From positions 62,001 to 126,000 of the forward strand of contig NZ_JAODVR010000001.1 of NCBI RefSeq assembly GCF_025399835.1: a stretch of 64,000 bases of DNA. Reading direction: 5' to 3'. This stretch comes from Haloarchaeobius sp. HME9146. GTDB taxonomy: Archaea > Halobacteriota > Halobacteria > Halobacteriales > Natrialbaceae. Shown in pieces: positions 1 through 7,466 of this stretch (within the stretch, counting starts at the first letter, position 1; each line of letters starts with the position of its first letter). The notes beneath the pieces are model-generated. The model ran no database searches. It was not told the origin of the DNA and worked only from the letters and a program-made list of their open reading frames with translations. The position numbers and the translations under genes were made by a program.

Positions 1-1
1 C

Positions 2-3000
2 CACGGCGGGGAGACGGTCGTCGCCGACTCACGGCTGGGCTTCGCATTCCAGGACCAGCCCGCCTTCGGCGAGGGCATCGCGGTGACCGGCAGTGAGCGC
101 GCCACCGAGGACACCACCTGGACGCCCGTCTGGGACCAGTACGACGAGATTCGCGAGCAGTACGAGGAGCTTCGACTTGGGCTGGTCGAGGAGACCGCAC
201 CGGGCCGCCACCTCACGCTGGAGGTCCGGGCCTTCGACGACGGCGTCGGCTTCCGGTACGTCTTCCCCGAGGAGAGCGGGTTCGGCGAGTTCGTCGTCAC
301 GGACGAACGGACCGAGTTCGCGTTCACCGACGACCACACGAGCTGGTGGGTCGAGAACGACTTCAACAGCTACGAGTACGCCTACAAGGAGACGCCCCTG
401 AGCGAGGTCGGCTCGGGGACACCCTACGAGGGCGCACACACGCCCATCACGATGGAGACGGCGGGCGGGCGCTACCTGAGCGTCCACGAGGCGAACCTGG
501 TCGACTACGCCGCGATGGCGGTCGAACCGGTCGCCGAGGGCTCGACCACCGTCCAGTCCACGCTGGCACCGATGCCCGACGGGACGAAGGTGTCGGCGGC
601 GGCCCCGCACCGGACGCCCTGGCGCACGATACAGATAGGCGAGCGCCCGGGCGACCTCGTCGAGTCGAGCCTCGTCCTGAACCTGAACGACCCCATGGAC
701 CCCGAGGAGTTCCCGCAGGGGACCGACTGGATCCAGCCCCAGAAGTTCCTCGGCGTCTGGTGGCTGATGATAACCGGCCGCGCGGACTGGGAGTACACCG
801 GGCCGGAGAGCGGCAACCACGGGGCCCAGACCGACCGGATGAAGCGCTACATGGACTTCGCCAGCGAGCACGGCATCGAGAGCGTGCTCGTCGAGGGGTG
901 GAACGAGGGCTGGGACTCCTACCCCGGCGACGGGAGCACGATGGACTTCGACGACACGTACCCCGACTTCGACATCGAGGCGGTGTGCGACCACGGCGAA
1001 CAGCTCGACCCGCCGGTCGCGATGACGGCCCACAACGAAACCGCCGGCAACGTCTCGAACTACGAGGCCCAGCTCGACAACGACCCGAACCCGTTCGCCG
1101 ACTACGACGACCTCGGCATCAACTCCATCAAGACGGGCTACGTCGCCGACAGCGGCGTCTCCATCGACGGGACGACGTACAACCACCACTGCCAGGCGCT
1201 GGTCAACCACCACCGGCTGGTGTACCAGGAAGCCGCGAAGAACCGCCAGATGCTGGAGGTCCACGAGCCCGTCAAACCGACGGGCGAGCGCCGGACCTAC
1301 CCGAACGTGATGACCCGCGAGGGCGTCCTCGGGCAGGAGTACGACGCCTTCGGCTACATCGACCCCTCGCACCACGTCACGTTCCCGTTCACCCGGATGC
1401 TCGGCGGTCCCGTCGAGTACACGCCCGGTATCTTCGACATGGACTCCGGTTCCGGGGGAATCGAGACCACGCGGGCGAAACAGCTCGCGATGTACCCGAC
1501 CTACCTGAGTGGCCTCCACATGGTCGCGGACCTGCCGAGTTCGTACCTCGCCGATCAGCCCGCCGTCTGCTCCGTCGGCGAGGTCTGCCAGGCCGAGTTC
1601 GCCGACAGCGACGGGTTCACCACGAAGGCGCGCTGGGCCGGCGCACAGGGCGGCCGGTACGTCCCGGTCGATCCGAACACGGTCGCCACCGACGCGTCGC
1701 TCTCGTGGACCGTCGCGGACGTCCCCGAGACCGGGGAGTACGCGGTCCACCTGCGCTACGCCAGCGACGCCGAGAACAACGCGGTCCCGGCGGACGAACC
1801 CCGGACCGCGACCATCGTCGCCAACGGCGACACCACGCAGGTCACCTTCCCACCCACGGCGTACTGGGACGAGTGGGCCACGGTGTCCGCGACGGTCACA
1901 CTCGAATCGGGCGAGAACGACCTCGCGCTCACGCTGGCCGACGGCGACACCGGCGGCCTGAACCTCGATTCGGTCGCAGTCACAGAGCCTGGCGCATCGA
2001 TGCCCGAACCGGACACCGACCCGACGCTCGGCCCCACGGTGGACGCCTTCCAGTTCATCGAGGACGTGCCGGCCGCCGGTTGGGACGACACCCGCGTCGT
2101 CGACGCCGACATCGGCTCCTACATGGTCACCGCCCGGCAGAAAGACGAGGAGTGGTTCGTCGGCGCGATGACCGACGACAACGGCCGCGCCCTCGACGTT
2201 CCCCTCGACTTCCTCGACTCGGCCCCCGGCACGCGCAACGGGCACGACGAGGGCACGGGGAAGGGCCACGGCGGCGACACAGGCAACGGGAACGGCAACG
2301 GCCAAGGCAAGCAGAACGGCCAGGGCACGGGCCACACGAAGGGCAAGTACGTCGCCGAAATCTACTCCGACGGCATCGACGCCCGCTTCGACGAGAACCT
2401 CACCGACGTGCTCATCGACGAGGCCATCGTCACCGCCGACACGACCCTGCTCGCCTCGACCATCGAGTCCGGCGGGACCGCGGTTCGCATCCGCCCCGCG
2501 GACTGGGAAGACGTGGCCGACCTGCCGGAGTACGAGTACCCCGAGCAGGACCTCGACGTGTCCATCCGCGACGAGACGTTCGTCCAGGAGCCCTTCGTCA
2601 GCGCCACGGGCTCGAATTCGGGCGACTACATCGGTGGCACGACGGTCGAGCTCGTCGTCGACGGCGAGGTGGCCGCGAGCGCGAACGTCCGCTTCCCGCC
2701 GAACTCGACCGACCAGACGTACGAGTTCTCGTACGCCATCGACACGCCCGGCACCTACGACGTGGTCGTCCAGACCACCGACGGGAAGACGCTCGCGAGC
2801 GAGACGGTCACGGTCAAACCGCCCGAGACGGTCGCGACCATCAGCGACCCGACCGGCGACGACCACGGCCCCGGCGAGTACACCTACCCGACCGCCGGCG
2901 CGTTCCCCGAGGGCGTGTTCGAGCTCACCTCGGTCACGGTCGAGCAGACCCCGAGCATCCACCAGTTCCGCTTCGAGGTCGAGACCCTGAACAACGCGTT

Positions 3001-3523
3001 CGGGAGCAGCCGCGGCTTCTCGCCACACATGTTCGTCTGCTGGCTCCGCGACCCGAGCAAGTCCGGCGGGTCGACGGCCAGTCTCGACGACCTCGGCGCG
3101 AACGTCGGCTTCGCCGACGCGTGGCACTACCGCCTGGAGATCAGTGGCTTCACCAAGAGCGCAATCGACGCGACCGGCGCGGCGCTCACCGACGCCGACG
3201 GGAACACCGTCACCGTGCGCGAGAGCGTCGACAACGCGGCGGGAACCGTCACCCTGAGCCTCGACCGCGAGGCCCTCGACGGGGTCGACGCAGCGGACCT
3301 GGAACTCGTCGCCATGGTCCAGTCCGAGAACTTCGGCGGGCTCCGGCCCGTCAACGAGACGGCCGGCGGCTACACCTTCGGCGGCGCGAAACCCGGCGCG
3401 GTCGACAACGCGCCGTGGATCATGGACCTGGTCACGCCCGACGGCGTGAGCCAGGCCGACGCGCTGGCCTACAGCGACACCGAGCGCGCGACGCTACCGT
3501 TCGTCTCGGTGGGCGACGAGTAG
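2..3523 (+). CDS. GH97-family glycoside hydrolase, multidomain, 5' end outside the window
   Basis: The reading frame is open from base 2, so the N-terminus and any signal peptide lie upstream. Visible codons read, in order, as a GH97 N-terminal beta-sandwich (about 1-235); a GH97 catalytic barrel (about 236-515) with WIQPQKFLGVWW, LVEGWNEGW, a HEPVKPTGERRTYPN stretch and GQEYDAF; a CBM6/35-like module (about 520-663); a GH97 C-terminal domain (about 675-845); a CARDB-like domain (about 847-938); and a glucodextranase C-terminal-like module (about 943-1173). GH97 enzymes act on alpha-glucosidic or alpha-galactosidic bonds, and the added modules suggest an extracellular enzyme that holds polysaccharide or stays on the cell surface. 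A Gly/Asn/Gln/His-rich insert (codons about 743-782) interrupts the C-terminal domain. Whether it is retaining or inverting cannot be decided by eye. The family call is firm; the substrate is not. Confidence 0.85.
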   Translation, partial: HGGETVVADSRLGFAFQDQPAFGEGIAVTGSERATEDTTWTPVWDQYDEIREQYEELRLGLVEETAPGRHLTLEVRAFDDGVGFRYVFPEESGFGEFVVTDERTEFAFTDDHTSWWVENDFNSYEYAYKETPLSEVGSGTPYEGAHTPITMETAGGRYLSVHEANLVDYAAMAVEPVAEGSTTVQSTLAPMPDGTKVSAAAPHRTPWRTIQIGERPGDLVESSLVLNLNDPMDPEEFPQGTDWIQPQKFLGVWWLMITGRADWEYTGPESGNHGAQTDRMKRYMDFASEHGIESVLVEGWNEGWDSYPGDGSTMDFDDTYPDFDIEAVCDHGEQLDPPVAMTAHNETAGNVSNYEAQLDNDPNPFADYDDLGINSIKTGYVADSGVSIDGTTYNHHCQALVNHHRLVYQEAAKNRQMLEVHEPVKPTGERRTYPNVMTREGVLGQEYDAFGYIDPSHHVTFPFTRMLGGPVEYTPGIFDMDSGSGGIETTRAKQLAMYPTYLSGLHMVADLPSSYLADQPAVCSVGEVCQAEFADSDGFTTKARWAGAQGGRYVPVDPNTVATDASLSWTVADVPETGEYAVHLRYASDAENNAVPADEPRTATIVANGDTTQVTFPPTAYWDEWATVSATVTLESGENDLALTLADGDTGGLNLDSVAVTEPGASMPEPDTDPTLGPTVDAFQFIEDVPAAGWDDTRVVDADIGSYMVTARQKDEEWFVGAMTDDNGRALDVPLDFLDSAPGTRNGHDEGTGKGHGGDTGNGNGNGQGKQNGQGTGHTKGKYVAEIYSDGIDARFDENLTDVLIDEAIVTADTTLLASTIESGGTAVRIRPADWEDVADLPEYEYPEQDLDVSIRDETFVQEPFVSATGSNSGDYIGGTTVELVVDGEVAASANVRFPPNSTDQTYEFSYAIDTPGTYDVVVQTTDGKTLASETVTVKPPETVATISDPTGDDHGPGEYTYPTAGAFPEGVFELTSVTVEQTPSIHQFRFEVETLNNAFGSSRGFSPHMFVCWLRDPSKSGGSTASLDDLGANVGFADAWHYRLEISGFTKSAIDATGAALTDADGNTVTVRESVDNAAGTVTLSLDREALDGVDAADLELVAMVQSENFGGLRPVNETAGGYTFGGAKPGAVDNAPWIMDLVTPDGVSQADALAYSDTERATLPFVSVGDE

Positions 3524-3552
3524 GCCGGAGAACTGTCTGTCGTCCCCTTCTT

Positions 3553-3924
3553 TCAGCAGACCGCCGCGACGGCGTAGTACGTCTCGTTCTGGTAGGCGAC
3601 GAGTCCGGGACTGCTCCACAGGTCTGGCAGGCTGTCCGACTCGACGCTCCCGTTCTCGAGGGCTTGCTCGAACAGCTCCTGCTCGCGCTCGGAGAGGTCC
3701 CTGAACTGCCGGACGGTGTCGGTCTCGTTCCGTTGCTCGGCGGTCGCGGAGTCGATGTAGAGGACGTAGGGACAGTCGGTGCCGTAGGTGACGGTGGTCT
3801 GTGGGGTGGTCGTTGGCGGGTCCGTCGTCGGTGTACCCGTGTTCGTGGCCGTGAACCCGCCGAGACAGCCGGCGAGGGCGACGGCCACGACCAGTGCGAG
3901 GAGTGGGAGGGCTGGGCGAGCCAT
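3553..3924 (-). CDS. small secreted lipoprotein, unknown function
   Basis: 123 residues. The N-terminus is a short hydrophobic signal ending in the lipobox LAGC (Cys20), followed by a Thr/Pro-rich linker (about 25-45) typical of haloarchaeal surface lipoproteins. The rest is a small, acidic globular domain of about 75 residues with two cysteines (TDCPY and the last residue). I chose the ATG at 3924 because the signal begins there and a TATA-like GACTTACC lies about 25 nt upstream; a longer frame reaches 4038 but would add a non-signal leader. It converges with the GH97 gene across a 29 nt gap and diverges from the epimerase gene. I recognise no functional family. Confidence 0.7.
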   Translation of the reverse strand: MARPALPLLALVVAVALAGCLGGFTATNTGTPTTDPPTTTPQTTVTYGTDCPYVLYIDSATAEQRNETDTVRQFRDLSEREQELFEQALENGSVESDSLPDLWSSPGLVAYQNETYYAVAAVC

Positions 3925-4031
3925 ACGAGAACTGGACAGCATTCCGGTAAGTCTCTTCTGCAGGGAGCAGCAGGCCGGAGCCAGCAGCCGACCGGCACCA
4001 CGGTTATCGTGTTTCCGAACCGATACACCCC

Positions 4032-5069
4032 ATGCCACGCGCCCTGCTCGTCGGTGGTACCCGCTTCATCGGTCGCCACACCGTTTCGGAACTGCTCGCA
4101 CACGACTACACGGTGACCACCTTCTCACGTGGGAAGGCCACGGACCCCTTCGCCGACACCGACGGGGTCAGCAACTACCAGGGCGACCGGAACGACCGCG
4201 CCGCCCTCGAAGCCGCCCGCGACGAGGTCGACCCCGACATCGTCATCGACTTCGTCGGGATGTTCCCCGAGCAGATAGCGACCGCGACCGAGGTCTTCGC
4301 CGACGTGGATGCGTACGTGTTCGTCTCCTCCGGGTCGGCCTACGGTGAACAGCCGATTCCGATGCGCGAGGACGAGATACCCCTGTGCGAGTGCACGCCC
4401 GAACAGGCGACCGACGAATCGATGGCGAGTTACGGGCCCCGGAAAGCCGAGTGCGACCGCGAAGTGTTCGACGCCGCCGACCGTGGGGTGAACGCGATGT
4501 CGGTCCGCCCGATGCTGGTGCACGGCCCGCACGACTACACCCAGCGGACCGACTACTGGCTGCACCGGTTGGAGGAATACGACCGGGTGCTCGTGCCCGG
4601 CGATGGCGACAGCCTGCTGCACCGGGCCTACGTCGCGGACGTTGGGCGAGCGCTCCGAATCGTCGCCGAACGCGGGGAACCGGGCGAGGCGTACAACGTC
4701 GCGGACCGCGAGGCGACGACGCTCGCGGGCTGGCTCGAACTCGCCGCGGAGGCCCTCGACACCGAGGTCAAGTTCGTGTACGCCAGTGAGCGCGAACTCG
4801 CCGCGACCGACCTATCTCCCTCGGATTTCCCGCTGTTCACGGACGAACCGATGCTCGTCTCGACCGAGAAGCTGGCCGCCCTCGGCTGGGACTCGACGCC
4901 CCTCTCGGATGCCTACGAGACGACCGTCGCGGAGCATCTGGAATCGGAGCGGGACGGGACCGACCTGGGCCCGGCTCGCGAGGCCGAGGAGGCGGCGATC
5001 GACGCCCTCGGACCGGTCGAGAGCGACTACGACGGCGGCGTGTCCTCGAAGCCGTCGCGGTCTGGATAG
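4032..5069 (+). CDS. NAD(P)-dependent epimerase/dehydratase-like protein (extended SDR)
   Basis: 345 residues. A Rossmann nucleotide-binding loop, VGGTRFIGRH, stands at residues 7-16, an SSGSAYGE strand-loop near 98, and a YGPRK (YxxxK) catalytic-type pair near 137-141. The C-terminal half has the substrate-binding region with LHRAYVADVGRAL and YNVADRE. The family converts nucleotide sugars or related substrates; plant and archaeal relatives with the GGTRFIG start are also called RNA-binding or isoflavone-reductase-like, so the substrate is open. The ATG follows a haloarchaeal promoter-like stretch (GTTATCGTG) without a leader. It is divergent from the lipoprotein gene and stands alone. Confidence 0.8.
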   Translation: MPRALLVGGTRFIGRHTVSELLAHDYTVTTFSRGKATDPFADTDGVSNYQGDRNDRAALEAARDEVDPDIVIDFVGMFPEQIATATEVFADVDAYVFVSSGSAYGEQPIPMREDEIPLCECTPEQATDESMASYGPRKAECDREVFDAADRGVNAMSVRPMLVHGPHDYTQRTDYWLHRLEEYDRVLVPGDGDSLLHRAYVADVGRALRIVAERGEPGEAYNVADREATTLAGWLELAAEALDTEVKFVYASERELAATDLSPSDFPLFTDEPMLVSTEKLAALGWDSTPLSDAYETTVAEHLESERDGTDLGPAREAEEAAIDALGPVESDYDGGVSSKPSRSG

Positions 5070-5145
5070 CCACGATCGCTCGGTCGGGGAGTCCAAAAAA
5101 ACCGGGACACAGCACGGCTTTGTACCTGCCCCGAGTCTCCCCGGT

Positions 5146-5859
5146 ATGGGAACGCTGGCACTCGACATCGAGACCGCGAGTCCACACGGCAAGCCACGCG
5201 ACTTCGAGAACACCGACTACTTCGAACTCGTGGCGGTCGCCGTGGGCTATGCGGCCTCGCCTGACGACGAGCCCGAGACGGCGGTCTTTCTCAGGGAAGG
5301 CGGGTGGGAAGACGAACACACCGCCGACGTGCTGCAGACCGTGCTCGACTGGGTCGGTGACCGCCCAGTCGACCGCACGCTGACCTACCACGGGACCGGC
5401 TTCGACGAGATCCACCTGCGGAACTGGGCGAGCGAAGTTGCCGAGTCGGGCGCGTGGCCCGAGGCCGAGGCCGAACTCGACCGGCTCTTTGCGGGCCACG
5501 TCGACCTCGCCGTGCACGCGGGAGAGGCCTACCAGGACCGCCTCCGGGGTCGCGCGACCTTCCCCAAGCTGGAGCGGCTCTGTCGCTGGGAGGACATCGA
5601 CACCGGCGAGGTTCGCTATGCCGAGTACGACTTCCACGACGGCTACCTCGCGGGGATGGGCATCACCGACGAGGTCATGCAGGGGAGACACATCGGTGTG
5701 GCGCTCGGCGAAGCCTACGTCGAAGGACTCGAGAACGGCCTCACCGGGACGGCGACGTTCCAGGAACTGGAGCGACTTCTCCGGGACTACGCCACCGGCG
5801 ACATCGTCCCGCTGTTCGAGCTCGACGCGCTGTTCGGGCACCCCGAGCCGGAGGAGTGA
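5146..5859 (+). CDS. DnaQ-like 3'-5' exonuclease / RNase H-like domain protein
   Basis: 237 residues. The N-terminus LALDIETASP gives the Exo I DxE motif, YHGTGFDEIHL (near residue 84) fits Exo II, and DYATGD near the C-terminus fits Exo III with YxxxD. This is the ribonuclease H-like exonuclease fold (RNase_H_2/PolB-exo-like) without a polymerase. Such proteins degrade or trim single-stranded nucleic acid; the exact substrate is unknown. I placed the start at the ATG at 5146 because the DxE strand must be near the N-terminus and CTTTGTAC lies 21-28 nt upstream as a TATA-like element. No operon partner is evident; the next gene follows after 56 nt with its own promoter. Confidence 0.75.
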   Translation: MGTLALDIETASPHGKPRDFENTDYFELVAVAVGYAASPDDEPETAVFLREGGWEDEHTADVLQTVLDWVGDRPVDRTLTYHGTGFDEIHLRNWASEVAESGAWPEAEAELDRLFAGHVDLAVHAGEAYQDRLRGRATFPKLERLCRWEDIDTGEVRYAEYDFHDGYLAGMGITDEVMQGRHIGVALGEAYVEGLENGLTGTATFQELERLLRDYATGDIVPLFELDALFGHPEPEE

Positions 5860-5883
5860 GAGCAGCACACGTGGGGCACACCG

Positions 5884-5890
5884 CTTTTAC
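5884..5890 (+). promoter_or_regulatory. TATA-like element for the Hvo_1808-type gene
   Basis: CTTTTAC lies 26-32 nt before the ATG at 5916, which is the spacing expected for a leaderless haloarchaeal transcript. Confidence 0.5.
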
Positions 5891-5915
5891 CGTCCCCACC
5901 CCAAGCGTCTGAGGA

Positions 5916-7436
5916 ATGCGACAGCTCGGCCCGCTCGGCCTCGCCCTCGTCCTCGTCGTCCTCCTCGCCGGCTGCAATGCGGTCCCCATCGGCGCACAGG
6001 AGTCGGGGACCCTCGGTGTGAACGACTCGCTCGCCGAGAACGCGAGCGTCACCAACCCGACGACCGACCAGCAGGGCTGGGAGGACGGGTTCTGGTACGA
6101 CGAATCACTGAACGTCACGACCGCCGACGGACTCAGCGACGCCGAACTCGACGCCGTCGTCGCCCGCGCGATGGCCCGCGTCGAGCAGGTCCGGGGCGTG
6201 GAGTTCGAGCGCCCAGTCCCGGTGGAACTCGTCAGCCGGAGCGAGTACCGGAACTCGACGGCGGCAGGGGCCAGTGCCGGGAGCGGCGACGGCGCGTCAG
6301 CAGCACAGCAGGCCGCGGCCGCCGAACAGGCCGCCCGGTACGAGGCGCTGTTCCTCGTGGGCGAGTCGGCCGACGCCCAACAGCAGCAGTCCGAGAACCG
6401 CGGCTCGACCGTGCAGGGGTACTACGACACCCAGGAGGACCGCATCGTCATCGTCTCCCAGAGCGATCCGGCGCGCCTCAACGAGGTGACGCTGGCCCAG
6501 GAACTCTACCACGCCTACCAGTTCCGGCAGGTCCTCGTCTCGACCCCAGTGCCGAGAAACATGAACGACGACCAGGTTCGCGGGGTCATCTCACTGGTCG
6601 AGGGTGACGCCAACTTCGTCGACCGGCGATACGAGCAGCGGTGTTCGACGGACTGGGAGTGCCTGGAAGACGATGGAACCGGTGGCGACAGCGGCTCCGC
6701 CGAGGACGGCGACGGCGAGACCGCAGCCAGCACCGACGACGGCCCCTCTATCCACATGGGCCTGTACCTGCTCTCGTACTTCCCCTACGCCGAGGGCGAG
6801 GAACTCGTCCACGACATCTACGCCGAGGACGGCTGGGAGGGCGTGGACGACCTGTACGAGGACCCGCCGCTGTCCAGTGAGCAGGTCATCGAGCAGGACC
6901 TCGATGCCGACTCGGACCTGGTGCAGGAACCCGACCGGAGTAACCAGGCGTGGGAGCGCGTCGACGTCGGGCCGCCGGGGTCGACCCTCGGCGAGGCCGG
7001 CATCGCCACGATGTTCGCGTACACCCTCTACGACGACCGGAACGCGACGCTGATCTCGCGCGAGGACTTGCTCAACACGGACGCGAACGGGACCGTGAAC
7101 AGCTCGAACCCGCTGGACTACGACCTGCCCCCGAGTGACGGCTGGGCAGGCGACACGCTGTACGCCTACCAGAACGGCGACCAGACGGGCTACGTCTGGC
7201 ACACGACGTGGGATTCGCAGAGCGACGCCCGCGAGTTCGCCGACGCCTACCGCGAACTGCTTCGCTATCACGACGCAGAGCAGGTCGACGAGAACACGTA
7301 CCTCATCCTTCAGGGGCCGTTCGCCGACGCCTTCCGGGTGACGGTCGACGGGAAACAGGTGACCATCGTGAACGGCCCGGCCCCCTCGACGCTGGACGGG
7401 ATTCGCGATGGGGCGGCGAACGCGACTGCGGACTGA
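5916..7436 (+). CDS. Hvo_1808-family surface lipoprotein
   Basis: 506 residues. The signal peptide ends in LAGC (Cys20), so the protein should be lipid-anchored outside the membrane. The mature part resembles the haloarchaeal Hvo_1808 surface-protein family: an Ala/Gln/Ser-rich loop (about 115-160), a segment around residue 195 reading TLAQELYHAYQFRQ, an acidic low-complexity insert (about 250-275), and a C-terminal domain with repeated GW/YAYQNGDQTGYVW features. The QELYHAYQ segment looks like a zinc-metalloprotease helix (HExxH) whose first His is Gln, so catalysis is doubtful. No partner gene is evident. The family call rests on remembered similarity. Confidence 0.7.
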   Translation: MRQLGPLGLALVLVVLLAGCNAVPIGAQESGTLGVNDSLAENASVTNPTTDQQGWEDGFWYDESLNVTTADGLSDAELDAVVARAMARVEQVRGVEFERPVPVELVSRSEYRNSTAAGASAGSGDGASAAQQAAAAEQAARYEALFLVGESADAQQQQSENRGSTVQGYYDTQEDRIVIVSQSDPARLNEVTLAQELYHAYQFRQVLVSTPVPRNMNDDQVRGVISLVEGDANFVDRRYEQRCSTDWECLEDDGTGGDSGSAEDGDGETAASTDDGPSIHMGLYLLSYFPYAEGEELVHDIYAEDGWEGVDDLYEDPPLSSEQVIEQDLDADSDLVQEPDRSNQAWERVDVGPPGSTLGEAGIATMFAYTLYDDRNATLISREDLLNTDANGTVNSSNPLDYDLPPSDGWAGDTLYAYQNGDQTGYVWHTTWDSQSDAREFADAYRELLRYHDAEQVDENTYLILQGPFADAFRVTVDGKQVTIVNGPAPSTLDGIRDGAANATAD

Positions 7437-7466
7437 AAACGATGAACGCAACGGCGACCGCCTGAG

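Noticed and set aside
29-3127. 1032-codon open frame antisense to the GH97 gene
   Set aside because: Val/Arg/Asp/Gly-rich shadow frame, as expected opposite a high-GC gene; the + strand frame carries GH97 motifs.
346-4116. 1256-codon frame on the + strand
   Set aside because: Arg/Pro/Gly-rich composition and no domains; it runs through two real genes in other frames.
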